Positions 42,236 to 54,162 of a stretch of 64,000 bases of DNA are shown piece by piece. Source of the DNA: Actinomyces haliotis (lineage in GTDB: Bacteria > Actinomycetota > Actinomycetes > Actinomycetales > Actinomycetaceae); the NCBI RefSeq assembly GCF_015355765.1, contig NZ_JACWNA010000001.1, positions 124,001 through 188,000 of the forward strand, in the 5' to 3' direction. Every line of letters starts with the position of its first letter. The stretch's first letter is position 1. A model generated the notes under the pieces. The model was not told the DNA's origin. It saw only the letters and a list, made by a program, of their open reading frames with translations, and searched no databases. The position numbers were made by a program, and so were the translations under genes.

Positions 42236-45200
42236 GACTGCACCGCCTCACCATGACCGGGATCGGCCCCTACGCGGGGACCGAGACCATCGACTTCGAG
42301 CGCTTCGCCGAGTCTGGACGCTTCCTGCTCACCGGCCCGACGGGCGCCGGCAAGTCGACCATCATCGACGCCATCGTCTTCGCCCTCTACGGCGCCGTCG
42401 CGGACACCGCGGGCTCTTCGAAGCAGCGGCTGCGCTCCACGCTCGTCGACCCCACCACCCCGAGCGAGGTCGAGCTCGTCTTCTCCACCTCCGCCGGGAC
42501 GTACCGGATCCGGCGCACCCCCGAGTACGAGCGTCCCAAGCGCCGCGGCACGGGCCTGACCAAGGAGAAGGCCTCGGTGCGCCTGTGGCGCCTGTCGGGA
42601 CCGGACGGGGAGTCCCAGGGAGAGCCCCTCACCCGCTTCGACGAGGTCGGCCACGAGATGCAGCGCGTCGTCGGGCTGAGCCGGGACCAGTTCACGCAGA
42701 CGGTCGTCCTGCCCCAGGGGCGCTTCGCGCAGTTCCTCCGGGCGAGCTCGGCCGAGCGGCACGAGCTCCTCCGCGACGTCTTCGGCACCGCCGTCTTCGA
42801 CCGCCTCCAGGAGGAGCTGCGCGAGCGCGGCCGCACGCTCAAGCGTGAGACGGACGCCGCCCGGCAGACGCTGCGCAGCCGCGCCGAGGTGCTCGCGCCA
42901 TTGCTGCCGGAGGAGCCCCAGGACCCGCAGCACGGCGCCTCCGCAGCCGAGGAGCTGATCGGCCTCGTGGAGGCGGCGGTGCCGGACGCCGACGCCATCA
43001 GCGCGATCGGACAGGCCGCCGTCACTCAGGCCGAGGTCGGTCTCGCCCCGCTCGTCGCGACGCTCGAGGCTGCGCGCAGCGAGCGTGCCTCCGCCGCCTC
43101 GGAGGTGGAGGCCGCGGTGTCCCTCCAGGACCGCCTCAGCCGTCGAGCACGCCTCATCGCCGAGCGCAATGAGCTCGAGACCTCGGCGCAGTCGGACGCC
43201 GCCGACGCCGAGCGCCTCGAGCGGGCACGCCGCGCTTCCACGGTCACCGGCACCCTGACAGCGCTGCGACGGTCCGAGCAGGCCAGTCGCTCGGCGGAGA
43301 CCGTCGCCCGGGAGTCGCTTGCGGCCGCCGCTGAGCGCGAGCCCGACGACGAGGGCTTCCTCTCCCTCCTCCACTCCGCCGGCGAGGTACTTTCCCAGGC
43401 AGGTGAGCAGCGGCCCGACGGCGCCCGTTCGTCGATTGAGACGGCCTCCGCCGTGCTCGCGCGCACCGCGGACGAGGCCCGGTCCAGTGCCGGGGCGCTC
43501 AGGCCCCTCGCCGACCTCGAGGGCGGCCTCGGCGCCCGGGCGGACGAGCTCGAGCGGAACCGTGAGGAGCTCGCGACGCGCACTGAGGCAGCCGCCTCCA
43601 GCCGCGACGCGCTCGAGGCCCGTCCCGCGAAGCAGACCGCCCTCGAGGCACGACTCCAGGCCGCGCGCACGGCGGCGGCCGGTCTCGACGGCCTCAGGCT
43701 CGCCCGCACCGCCGCCGAGGAGCGCCTCGCCCGGGCTCGCGGCGCCGTCGCCCTCGAGCAGTCCCTCGCCCTGGCTGTCGCGGCCGTCGAGCACGCCCGC
43801 GACGCCGCAAGCGCCGCCGCTGCCGCCGTCGCGGAGCGCCGCGGTGCCTGGATCGCAGCCACCGCCGCCTCCATCGTCGGTGAGCTCGAGGACGGCGCCC
43901 CCTGCCCGGTCTGCGGATCGACCGAGCACCCCGCGCCCGCGAGCCGCGAGCCCGGCGCAGTCACTCGCAAGCAGGTCGAGGCCGCCGAGAAGTCGCAGCG
44001 TGCCGCCGACGACGATCTCGCCGCAGCCGCGTCCGAGCACACCCGCATCACCCGGGAGCTCGAGACCGCCCGGGCGGCTGTCGGCGAGGCGAGCGTCGAG
44101 GAGCTCGAGACCGGGCTCGCCCAGGCCACCGAACGGCTCACGGCCTCGGCGGCCGCCGCCGCGGAGGAGCCCGCGCTCGCCGCGGAGCTCGAGGGGTTCA
44201 CGGCGCGGACCGCGGAGCTGCGCGAGGCCCTCGACGCCGAGTCCACCGACCTCGCGGCCGCTCGCAGCCGGGCCCAGGCGGCGGGGCAGCAGCTGGAGAC
44301 GGACCGGGCTCGCTGCGAGGCCGCTCGCGGAGAGCACACCGACGTCGCCGGTCGGATGAACGCCCTCGCCGCTCGGGCGGGGCAGGACGATGCTGCAGCG
44401 TCCGCCCTCGACCGCGTCCTGGCCGCCTGGGCCACTGCGGGCGCGGCAGCGGAGGACCTCCGCACAGCCCTGACCGTGGCCGGCTTCGAGACGCCGGAGG
44501 AGGCCTCCGCCGCCTCGCTGCCGCCCGCGGACCTGCGCCGCCTCGAGGAGTCCGTCGCCTCGGTCCGTGCTCGGCGCGAGCGCGTCGAACACGGCCTCAC
44601 GCGCGACGAGTCCCTCGCCTCGCTCACGGGCGAGGAGGTCGCGGACGTCGACGGGGCGCGTGCCCGCCTCGCGGAGGCTGACGCCCGGCAGACGGCGGCA
44701 GTCGAGACGCTTGAGCGAGCCCGGGCCGCACGGGCCCGGCTGGCGGACGCGGCCGGTGGCGTCGGGGCGGCGGCCCGCGCTCTGGAGGGTGTGGTCGCCG
44801 GCGCGGCCGCGCTCGCGCAGGTCGTCGAGGCGGTCACCGGTCAGAACCCCGAGTCAACGCCTCTGGCCACGTGGGTGCTGCTGGAGCGCTTCAACGACGT
44901 GCTCGTCTTCGCGAACAACCGACTCGCGCAGATGTCGTCTGGACGCTACGAGCTCATCCGCGTCGACGACGAGTCCGGGTCAGCGGGCCGGCGCGACAAG
45001 GGCCTCGGTCTCGGGGTCATCGACCGGTTCAGCGGCGACGGGACGGGCGTGAGGGACCCGCGCACCCTGTCGGGCGGTGAGACCTTCTACGTCTCCCTGG
45101 CGCTCGCACTCGCCCTAGCGGACGTCGTCTCAGCGGAGGCGGGCGGCGTCCAGATGGAGACCCTCTTCGTCGATGAGGGCTTCGGCTCCCTTGACCCCGA

Positions 45201-45360
45201 GACCCTTCAGATGGTCCTCGGCGAGCTCTCGCGGCTCCAGGAGGGCGGGCGCACCGTCGGGATCGTCAGCCACGTCGAGGAGCTGCGCCGGCAGGTCCTC
45301 GACCGCATCGAGGTCACCAAGACGGGCCACGGCTCCACACTGCGGGTCGTCGCGCCCTGA
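42232..45360 (+). CDS. sbcC: Exonuclease SbcCD ATPase subunit (Rad50-like)
   Basis: This 1042-aa SMC-like ATPase has Walker A LTGPTGAGKSTIIDAIVFAL at the N-terminus, a Q-loop near VVLPQGRFAQFLRA, and long Ala/Glu/Arg-rich coiled coils. The central zinc hook CPVCGSTEHPAP is at about residue 560. At the C-terminus are the signature TLSGGETFYVSLALALALAD and Walker B TLFVDEGFGSLD. It tethers and processes DNA ends with SbcD. It is the last gene of a two-gene operon. Confidence 0.96.
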   Translation: MRLHRLTMTGIGPYAGTETIDFERFAESGRFLLTGPTGAGKSTIIDAIVFALYGAVADTAGSSKQRLRSTLVDPTTPSEVELVFSTSAGTYRIRRTPEYERPKRRGTGLTKEKASVRLWRLSGPDGESQGEPLTRFDEVGHEMQRVVGLSRDQFTQTVVLPQGRFAQFLRASSAERHELLRDVFGTAVFDRLQEELRERGRTLKRETDAARQTLRSRAEVLAPLLPEEPQDPQHGASAAEELIGLVEAAVPDADAISAIGQAAVTQAEVGLAPLVATLEAARSERASAASEVEAAVSLQDRLSRRARLIAERNELETSAQSDAADAERLERARRASTVTGTLTALRRSEQASRSAETVARESLAAAAEREPDDEGFLSLLHSAGEVLSQAGEQRPDGARSSIETASAVLARTADEARSSAGALRPLADLEGGLGARADELERNREELATRTEAAASSRDALEARPAKQTALEARLQAARTAAAGLDGLRLARTAAEERLARARGAVALEQSLALAVAAVEHARDAASAAAAAVAERRGAWIAATAASIVGELEDGAPCPVCGSTEHPAPASREPGAVTRKQVEAAEKSQRAADDDLAAAASEHTRITRELETARAAVGEASVEELETGLAQATERLTASAAAAAEEPALAAELEGFTARTAELREALDAESTDLAAARSRAQAAGQQLETDRARCEAARGEHTDVAGRMNALAARAGQDDAAASALDRVLAAWATAGAAAEDLRTALTVAGFETPEEASAASLPPADLRRLEESVASVRARRERVEHGLTRDESLASLTGEEVADVDGARARLAEADARQTAAVETLERARAARARLADAAGGVGAAARALEGVVAGAAALAQVVEAVTGQNPESTPLATWVLLERFNDVLVFANNRLAQMSSGRYELIRVDDESGSAGRRDKGLGLGVIDRFSGDGTGVRDPRTLSGGETFYVSLALALALADVVSAEAGGVQMETLFVDEGFGSLDPETLQMVLGELSRLQEGGRTVGIVSHVEELRRQVLDRIEVTKTGHGSTLRVVAP

Positions 45361-45447
45361 CGATCCCGTGGCGGGGCCCGACGGTCAGGCCGCTCCTCAG
45401 ACGGCGCCCACGGTCGCGTCGCGCAGGCCCGGTCAGGCACTCGCCCG

Positions 45448-45464
45448 GGCTCCCGTCGGGAGCC
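45448..45464. terminator. Hairpin between sbcC and the convergent DUF6912-like gene
   Basis: GGCTCCC and GGGAGCC pair around a 3-base loop within a 195-base gap (45361-45555) that holds nothing else recognisable. Confidence 0.45.
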
Positions 45465-45555
45465 CCGCACCGCGAGCCCGGCTGGCGTGCCCCGGAGGTC
45501 TCGACGCGCCGCGAGCGGAACGGCCGGCCGTCGAGAGGCCTCGCCGGGTCCTGGC

Positions 45556-46023
45556 TCAGCGGAGCTCTGCGGCGAGGGCGGCCCGCTCGGAGATGTCGTA
45601 CCACAGCAGGTCCGCGTCCGCGGCCCGCTCGAAGGCCTCCTCGTCACCGGTGCGGGCTGCGCGCACGTCCGCCTCGGCCTCGGCCTCGTCGACGAGGACG
45701 GCGGCGACGTCGTCCCAGGTGACGGGCTCGGAGACCTCAACCGTGCCGGGCAGGACGTCCTCGCCGGAGGGCACCTCGTCCACGGAGCCTGCAGGGACGT
45801 CCGCGGCGATGACGACGCGGCGGTCGGGCTCGTCGGCGCTACCCGGCTCGGCGAGCAGCACGAGGGAGGAGTCGGCGGCGCACAGGCTCGCCGAGACCTC
45901 GAGGCCCTCCTCGTCCTCCTCGGGGAGGGCGGAAGCGAGCGCCTTCGTGACGGCGTGCGCGCGGCGCGCGGTCACGGCGTCGGCGGCGAGGTCGGAGGCG
46001 GTGGCTGGCAGGTAGATGCGCAT
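45556..46023 (-). CDS. Conserved actinobacterial protein, DUF6912-like
   Basis: This 155-aa acidic protein (MRIYLPATASDLAADAVTARR...LLWYDISERAALAAELR) has no transmembrane segment and no catalytic motif I can name. Its start MRIYLPAT and the end pattern of alternating aromatic and acidic residues match a small family widespread in actinobacteria and annotated as DUF6912. ATG 46023 was chosen; the frame is open upstream without similarity. It lies 49 bases after the CpaE-like gene on the same strand and may be cotranscribed. Confidence 0.65.
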   Translation of the reverse strand: MRIYLPATASDLAADAVTARRAHAVTKALASALPEEDEEGLEVSASLCAADSSLVLLAEPGSADEPDRRVVIAADVPAGSVDEVPSGEDVLPGTVEVSEPVTWDDVAAVLVDEAEAEADVRAARTGDEEAFERAADADLLWYDISERAALAAELR

Positions 46024-46072
46024 GGGCACAGTGTGCCGCACCCCACCCGTGAATCGCGCGAGCGCCCCAGGC

Positions 46073-47650
46073 TCAGGCGGCCCCACCTGCGGAGGTCTCC
46101 ACCTCCTCGGCGGTCACGACGTCGCCGCGTCGACCAAGACCGTGCAACCGCGCCCGGAGGCCTCCCCTCGCCCGGGCTGCCGCGCGCACGGCTCCCGCCG
46201 AGGGATCCACACGGTCGACGAGCACGGCGAGCGCCCGTCCCAGCTCCGACCCCGGGGCGCCCTCGAGGACGCTCGTCCCCTCGAGCAGGCACCGGTCGGC
46301 GGCGACGGGGTCGTTCGGCAGCACGACGACGTCGCCGAGCCCGCCGAAGCGCTCAAGGGTCTCGCGGACGGCGCGCTCCGGCGATGGCCCCGCCACGGAG
46401 GCCCGGACGCGGTTGACGACCACCTCCACGCGTCCGGAGGGCCGTTGGCCCTCGTCGAGGTCACCGAGGAGCTGGAGGAGGCGGCGCACGCCCACCGGGT
46501 CCCCGGCGCCGACGACCACGACGACGTCGGCAGCACGCAGGAGCTCCGCGACGACGGCGCCCCGCCCGGGCTCGAGCGTGAAGTCGTCGACCTCGTCGTC
46601 CGCGGCGCCGCCGGCGACGTCGACGACGGTCCATGCCGCGGTGCCGCGCGCCCGCTCCCAGACCTCCCGCATGGCGACAGGCGGCAGCTCGCGCCAGCGG
46701 CCGGCACGGCCGAGACCGGAGAGGAGCTCGACGTCGTCGGAGACGGGGACGGTGAGACGGGCGAGGGCCTCGTCGTCGAGGCGCCCGTGCGTGGCCAACC
46801 GCGCAGCGCTCGCGAGACCGGAGGAGTCACCGGGCAGGCCGAGGACCTGGACGAGTCCCGGGGCCTCGAGGTCGGCGTCGACGAGCAGGCTCCCGCCCGC
46901 GCGGGCGAGCCCGTGGGCGAGGGAGGCAGCGACCGTCGTGCGCCCGGGTGCGCCGTGCGGTCCCCACACGACGAGGAGCCGGCCGTCCCCGCGACCCGTT
47001 GTGCTCGGCGCGCCCGGATCACCGTCGGGAGCGGTCCCGGCAGCCGGGCTCTCACGGTGCGGGCAGGGCCCGTCGGGTGCCGAGGCGCCGTCCTCCGGCC
47101 CGGGTACCGTCTTGGCGGCGTCGAGGCGGGCCCACTCGTCGTCGATGGCGTCGCCGCGCCCAAGATGAGCCGGCGTACCGGCGGCGTGGGCAGGGCTCTC
47201 CGAGCCCGGGGCGCCGTCCCCCGTCTCAGCGCCGGAACCACCGGAGCTGCTGCCTCTCGCGGTGTGCTCGCCGGACGGGCGAGCCCCGTCCTCGGTCCCG
47301 CGCGCGATCCTCTGGAGCCGCACTCGCACGTCGTCCACGGAGGCGTCATCGTCGAGCACCGTCCACCCCGAGCTCGCCCAGCGCTCCCGCTCCGCGGAGG
47401 AGGCGATCAGCACCCCGCGCAGCCCGGCACGCTCGAGCCTGTCGAGGACGGTGCGGTCGACGTCGTCGAGCCGGGTGTCCAGGACGACGAGGCTCGCCAT
47501 CCCCGCCATGCCGGCGCTGAGGAGCTCGGGCAGGTCCCCGCAGCGCCGCACGACCTGCAGGCCGGTGCCAGTGGCGTCGAGTCGGCGGACGAGCGGGGCG
47601 TCGTCCCCGGTGAGGGCCAGGAGGACTCCGACGGCACCGGTGCCCTCCAT
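46073..47650 (-). CDS. CpaE-like P-loop ATPase (MinD/ParA superfamily)
   Basis: This 525-aa protein has an N-terminal receiver-like domain of about 115 residues (VVLDTRLDDVDRTVLDRL, lacking a clear phosphorylation pocket), a 120-residue disordered linker rich in Gly, Ser and Pro, then a deviant ATPase: VVWGPHGAPGRTTVAASLAH (Walker A-like), LLVDADLEAPGL, VVDVAGGAADDE. This layout is like CpaE of Tad/Flp pilus systems, but no other pilus gene is present. The ATG overlaps the stop of the SAF-domain gene by one base. Confidence 0.8.
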   Translation of the reverse strand: MEGTGAVGVLLALTGDDAPLVRRLDATGTGLQVVRRCGDLPELLSAGMAGMASLVVLDTRLDDVDRTVLDRLERAGLRGVLIASSAERERWASSGWTVLDDDASVDDVRVRLQRIARGTEDGARPSGEHTARGSSSGGSGAETGDGAPGSESPAHAAGTPAHLGRGDAIDDEWARLDAAKTVPGPEDGASAPDGPCPHRESPAAGTAPDGDPGAPSTTGRGDGRLLVVWGPHGAPGRTTVAASLAHGLARAGGSLLVDADLEAPGLVQVLGLPGDSSGLASAARLATHGRLDDEALARLTVPVSDDVELLSGLGRAGRWRELPPVAMREVWERARGTAAWTVVDVAGGAADDEVDDFTLEPGRGAVVAELLRAADVVVVVGAGDPVGVRRLLQLLGDLDEGQRPSGRVEVVVNRVRASVAGPSPERAVRETLERFGGLGDVVVLPNDPVAADRCLLEGTSVLEGAPGSELGRALAVLVDRVDPSAGAVRAAARARGGLRARLHGLGRRGDVVTAEEVETSAGGAA

Positions 47651-48318
47651 CAGGCGCCCTCTCCCGTGGGCACGAGGACGAGGGACCCCTCGGAGGCGAC
47701 GGCGGTGAGCACCTGGGAGACCCTGGACCTGGGGACGAGGACCTCGACGGAGGTGGTGCGGGCGCCGACGAGGTCGTTGCCCGCCTCGCCCACCCGGACG
47801 ACGACGAGCTCATCCGCGACGAGGGAGGCGTCGGTCTCCCCCGTCTTGGCCGTGACGGAGGCCGAGGGCAGGGTCCACAGGTCGACGAGGTCGCCGGTGC
47901 CAGTGCCCTCGGGCAGCCCCGAGGCGATGTCGAGGACGACGGAGCGGGTGTCCGCGGCCGCCTCCGTGGAGACGCCCGCCTGCGGGAGGAGCTCACCGGC
48001 CTTCATCGAGCGGGTGGCGACCGCGTCATCGGGGAGCTCGTCGGCCGTGACGTAGTCACCCGTGCCCGGGTGGGAGGAGACGAGCGTGAGGACGCCGTCG
48101 GCGGTGAGCGAGGCACCCGGGGCGACGTCGGCCGTGAGGGCGTAGAGGTCCTGGGTGTCGGCCGCCGCGTCGACGGCCCAGGCTCCGACGGCGACGGACG
48201 CGCCGATGAGGACGAGGCCGCCGGCGAGACGCGGGTCGCGCCAGCGGGAGCGCCGGGAACGACTCGGGACAGGGTGGTCGACGCCGCCTCGGCGTCGGGG
48301 GCGAGAGATCGGGGGCAT
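47650..48318 (-). CDS. SAF domain protein (CpaB/RcpC-like)
   Basis: This 222-aa protein has one N-terminal membrane segment (LAGGLVLIGASVAVGAWAVDA) and an extracytoplasmic SAF domain (LTADVAPGASLTADGVL, ATRSMKAGELLPQAGVS). SAF domains occur in CpaB/RcpC, periplasmic or wall-side parts of Flp pilus systems. ATG 48318 is preferred because AAGGAAGA lies 5 bases upstream; an upstream ATG (48368) lacks a ribosome site. Cotranscribed with the CpaE-like gene. Confidence 0.8.
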   Translation of the reverse strand: MPPISRPRRRGGVDHPVPSRSRRSRWRDPRLAGGLVLIGASVAVGAWAVDAAADTQDLYALTADVAPGASLTADGVLTLVSSHPGTGDYVTADELPDDAVATRSMKAGELLPQAGVSTEAAADTRSVVLDIASGLPEGTGTGDLVDLWTLPSASVTAKTGETDASLVADELVVVRVGEAGNDLVGARTTSVEVLVPRSRVSQVLTAVASEGSLVLVPTGEGA

Positions 48319-48339
48319 GAGATCTTCCTTGATCGTGTC

Positions 48340-48360
48340 GCCGCTCGGACCGAGAGCGGC
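48340..48360 (-). promoter_or_regulatory. Leader hairpin of the SAF-domain operon
   Basis: GCCGCTC and GAGCGGC form a perfect 7-bp stem with a 7-base loop between the presumed promoter (TATGAA, near 48370) and the ribosome site. Confidence 0.35.
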
Positions 48361-48431
48361 TTCGTCATGTTTCATACCCGGTGATGCTGCTTGGAGTGGT
48401 ACCGGGTGGGATGGGGTGAGATCATCGTGGC

Positions 48432-48653
48432 ATGAGCGAGAAGTTCCTGACCATCGCGGAGGTCGCAGAGAACCTGCAACTGTCCGCACAAGCCGTGCGG
48501 GCCCTCATCCTTTCGGGCGAACTCCCCGCGATCCAGGTCGGCGCCCGTCGCCTGTGGCGCGTCCCCGAGTCGGCCTTCGACGGGTACGTCGAGCGTCAGC
48601 TCGAGGCCACGCGGGCGATGGTGGCGGCGGGGCACCGTTCCACTGGGGACTGA
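48432..48653 (+). CDS. Excisionase-type helix-turn-helix protein
   Basis: This 73-aa DNA-binding protein (FLTIAEVAENLQLSAQAVRA... ILSGELPAIQVGARRLWRV...) has the MerR/excisionase-like winged helix found in small actinobacterial regulators and phage Xis proteins. No integrase or phage gene is nearby, so it is probably a host regulator, perhaps of the divergent SAF-CpaE operon whose start lies 113 bases away. No clear ribosome site precedes ATG 48432. Confidence 0.8.
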   Translation: MSEKFLTIAEVAENLQLSAQAVRALILSGELPAIQVGARRLWRVPESAFDGYVERQLEATRAMVAAGHRSTGD

Positions 48654-48669
48654 CACCCCACCCGTGCGG

Positions 48670-49215
48670 TCAGCGGGACCGCACGACCTCCAGGGCTCCG
48701 AGGGCGACGGTCACGGCGTCCCGGGACGCACGCGCCGCGGTCCGCAGGGCCCTGTCGGGAGTGCCGTCGACGACGAGGTCGACGTGGTCGCGCCCGACGC
48801 GCACGACCCGGCCGGTCACCTCTGAGCCGACCAGGAGGACACGGACGCGCGAGCCCGACCGGGCGAGCCCGCGAAGGGCGTCCGCGAGGCACGCCCGCCG
48901 GCACCTCGCTTCAGGAGCCGGTCCTGGCAGGGGCCCCGCGGTCGCGACCGCCCGGAGGCGGACGAGCGCCTGGAGCCCCTCCCCCTCCTCGAGCAGGAGG
49001 ACGTCCTCACCAACACGGGCGAGCCGCCCAGCAACTGTCCGCCCGCTCCACGTCCCGAGACTCACGGGACGTCCGACGGCACCGCGGAACCTGTCCACAA
49101 GAAGAACCTGCCCGCGCTCCGCCTCGGCAAGGTCGGCACTCTGGGCCGTGATGTCCGCACGACGCTCCGCGTCGAAGCGGCTCTCGAGGTCGGCGAGGAG
49201 CTCGTTCCAGTCCAT
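48670..49215 (-). CDS. Conserved hypothetical actinobacterial protein
   Basis: This 181-aa soluble protein begins MDWNELLADLESRFDAERRA, with a helical N-terminus. The rest looks like two small beta-barrel repeats (SLGTWSGRTVAGRLARVGED, VLLVGSEVTGRVVRVGRDHV), with similar Gly-Arg-Val patterns suggesting an internal duplication. Comparable genes sit next to excisionase-HTH and LysM genes in other actinobacteria. No function is assigned. It is convergent with the HTH gene, 16 bases apart. Confidence 0.65.
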   Translation of the reverse strand: MDWNELLADLESRFDAERRADITAQSADLAEAERGQVLLVDRFRGAVGRPVSLGTWSGRTVAGRLARVGEDVLLLEEGEGLQALVRLRAVATAGPLPGPAPEARCRRACLADALRGLARSGSRVRVLLVGSEVTGRVVRVGRDHVDLVVDGTPDRALRTAARASRDAVTVALGALEVVRSR

Positions 49216-49372
49216 GGGACCAGCCCACCACAGGGGCAGTCGTCCGTGTCCGCACTCGACCGCGCCGCACCCCGCAAGGCCGCACAGCGAATCCACATCC
49301 TCTTGACGACACCCACAACCATCATCGATCCTCAAACCACCTCAAACATCATCATCGAAGGTCGGAGACCAC

Positions 49373-50236
49373 ATGCGCACCTCAGTCGCCCTCGCCGGAG
49401 TCGGCACCACGTCGTGTCTCGCCGCTCTCGCCCTCGGTATCGTCACCAGGAACGCCGTCGTCCACCTCGTCTCCCTCCCGGTCGCGGCGTGGGGCCCGGA
49501 CCAGCTGGCCACCTGCGTCGTCGCCGTCGCCGCGGCGGCTGGGACGCTCGGCACCCTCTGGCACCTCGGCTCGGTCCTCCTCGCGTGCGTGGCACTGATG
49601 CCCACTGAGCCCCACCCCTCGGTGAGGACGGACCGCGGTCGCCAGCTGGCCCTGGCGCTCCTCGAGAGGTGGGGCGCCCCTGTCGTCAGGCGCGCGGTCA
49701 TCGGCACGGTTCTCTCTGGCCTCCTCCTGCCCGCAACAGCGACGGCCGCGAGCGCCGCGCCCAGTCCCGCCCCGGACGACCTCGGGTGGGCACCCGCCGC
49801 GAGCGCACCCGCCACCGACGCTGCAGCACCAGAGTCGGAGCCCTCCCCCACCACTGCAACCGCCGAGTCCGCCGCGCCCGATGAGGAGATGACAACCGCG
49901 GTGCCGGACGAGTCATCCACGCAGGCGGGTCATGAGCCCTCGCGGGACCAGAAGACCACGGCGACGACCGAAGCAGCCGACGACGGGGCTCAGGACCAGA
50001 GCACCCCGAGCCGCGCCCCGGAACGCCGGACCGTCACCGCTGGCGATTCCCTCTGGACCATCACGAGCGACCTCCTCGGGGCCGACGCCCCTGACACCCG
50101 GGTCGCCGTCGCTTGGCCCGAGCTCTACCGAGCCAACGCCGAACGCATCGGTGACGACCCCGGTCTCATCCGCCCCGGCACCGAGCTCGTCATCCCCACG
50201 GGCCTCACCTCCACAGGCCCGTCACAGCCGAGCTGA
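49373..50236 (+). CDS. LysM domain cell-wall-associated protein
   Basis: This 287-aa protein has an N-terminal helix (TSCLAALALGIVTRNAVV), further hydrophobic segments near residues 45-75 and 105-125 (the last ending in ATATAASAAP, like a signal cleavage site), a long Pro/Ala/Thr/Glu linker (125-215) and one C-terminal LysM domain (RTVTAGDSLWTITSDLLG...ELVIPTG) that binds peptidoglycan. Divergent from the previous gene across a 157-base space containing a low-G stretch and a TTGACG word (49302). Confidence 0.82.
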   Translation: MRTSVALAGVGTTSCLAALALGIVTRNAVVHLVSLPVAAWGPDQLATCVVAVAAAAGTLGTLWHLGSVLLACVALMPTEPHPSVRTDRGRQLALALLERWGAPVVRRAVIGTVLSGLLLPATATAASAAPSPAPDDLGWAPAASAPATDAAAPESEPSPTTATAESAAPDEEMTTAVPDESSTQAGHEPSRDQKTTATTEAADDGAQDQSTPSRAPERRTVTAGDSLWTITSDLLGADAPDTRVAVAWPELYRANAERIGDDPGLIRPGTELVIPTGLTSTGPSQPS

Positions 50237-50288
50237 CGCCCCTCACCTCCTCCGCCCACGACGCCCTTCCGCACCCCCTGGAGTCCCC

Positions 50289-50912
50289 ATGAGCGCCCTC
50301 CTCCTGCCCACCGAGCCCGACCACCGCCCGTCCCTCACGGCCGTGCCCAGCGCTGACGCCGCTGCCACTCGCAGTCGCAGCGCGTCCGGGCCCGCGCCGT
50401 CGGGTCGCTCAGCTCCCACCGTCCGGCGGACCACTGCGGCCGGTCGCCCCCGCCGGCCCTCCGCTCTGGCGGGACCCGAGCGCCGAAGCTGGGACCCGCT
50501 CCGCTTCCAACCCGCCCTGGCCGATGGGACGGGGCAGGAGAAGCCTCCGGCTCGGTCAGGCGTGCGATCCTCCCCGGCGACGCCCGTTGCGGCACCGCGC
50601 CGCCAGGCGGGAACGCTGGTGTGCGCCGCGGCCGAGTCGCTCCTCGGCCTGCGCCCCGCCGAGCAGCTGGCGCGGTGGACGACGCCCGAGCTCTTTGACG
50701 CCCTCGTGCGGCGCGCGGGCCTGGCCCGCCGAATCCTGGGCAGCGGTCCTCGCAGGCACCCCGTCGTGCGGTCGGTCCACCTCCAGGCGACCCCGTCGGG
50801 CGCCTGCGAGGCGGCCGTCATCCTCGACGACGGCCGCCGGATGCGGGCCGCGGCGGCACGGCTCATCGTGCGGCGAGGACGCTGGGTCCTCGACCGCCTC
50901 GAGATCGCCTGA
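50289..50912 (+). CDS. Rv3235 family protein
   Basis: This 207-aa protein has a disordered Ser/Arg/Pro-rich N-terminal half and a conserved C-terminal domain (LVCAAAESLLGLRPAEQLARW, ELFDALVRRAGLARR, VRSVHLQATPSGACEAAVIL, RRGRWVLDRLEIA). This matches the mycobacterial Rv3235 family, usually encoded near secA. Its role is unknown. ATG 50289 follows the LysM stop by 52 bases, so the two may be cotranscribed. The frame is open further upstream but overlaps the LysM gene. Confidence 0.8.
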   Translation: MSALLLPTEPDHRPSLTAVPSADAAATRSRSASGPAPSGRSAPTVRRTTAAGRPRRPSALAGPERRSWDPLRFQPALADGTGQEKPPARSGVRSSPATPVAAPRRQAGTLVCAAAESLLGLRPAEQLARWTTPELFDALVRRAGLARRILGSGPRRHPVVRSVHLQATPSGACEAAVILDDGRRMRAAAARLIVRRGRWVLDRLEIA

Positions 50913-50978
50913 TCCCGGTCGCCTCGCCACGTCGTCCGCCACCTCGCACGGCGGCGGATCGGACCTCGCACCGCGCCC

Positions 50979-51030
50979 ACGACGACGTCGCCGCCCCTCC
51001 CCGCCCGGGGACGGGCGGCGACGTCGTCGT
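50979..51030. terminator. Bidirectional terminator between Rv3235-like gene and secA
   Basis: ACGACGACGTCGCCGCCC and GGGCGGCGACGTCGTCGT are an 18-bp perfect inverted repeat, 11 bases past the secA stop and 67 past the Rv3235-like stop. Confidence 0.75.
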
Positions 51031-51040
51031 GCGGTGGCGC

Positions 51041-53887
<2,847 letters not shown>

Positions 53888-54162
53888 GCTGGCTTCTCCC
53901 TTGGTTCGCGGGGGCGGGCCCGGGGGCCCCGGCCGCGGTGGCGGCTCACGCGCCGAGGGGCGCGGCCCGGCGCCCGGTCACCCGGGCGCAGTCGCCACAA
54001 TCGTAGTGGACGGCCTCCCCTCTTCCGCATGATCTCGCTCATCGCGAGCGTCGCGGAGCGGTTGTGGCTCCCGGGCTCCCCAGGGGCCGGCGGTGCGGCC
54101 TCCCTCCCCCGCCCGAGCATCGGCGCGGACGCGCGGCGGACCTTGCGCCGCAGCATCGTCCC

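Noticed and set aside
48432-48653. Excisionase-like gene as evidence of a prophage or integrative element
   Set aside because: No integrase, attachment repeat or phage gene nearby; the gene set around it is conserved chromosomal backbone.
49050-49075. GGGACGTCC word as a third copy of the 56-bp repeat
   Set aside because: Only nine bases match; the surrounding 22-base unit is absent and the site is within ordinary coding sequence.
49302-49357. Low-G stretch with direct repeats ATCATCGA and CTCAAAC before the LysM gene
   Set aside because: Repeats are short and imperfect; they may be promoter context, but nothing specific supports an operator or iteron.
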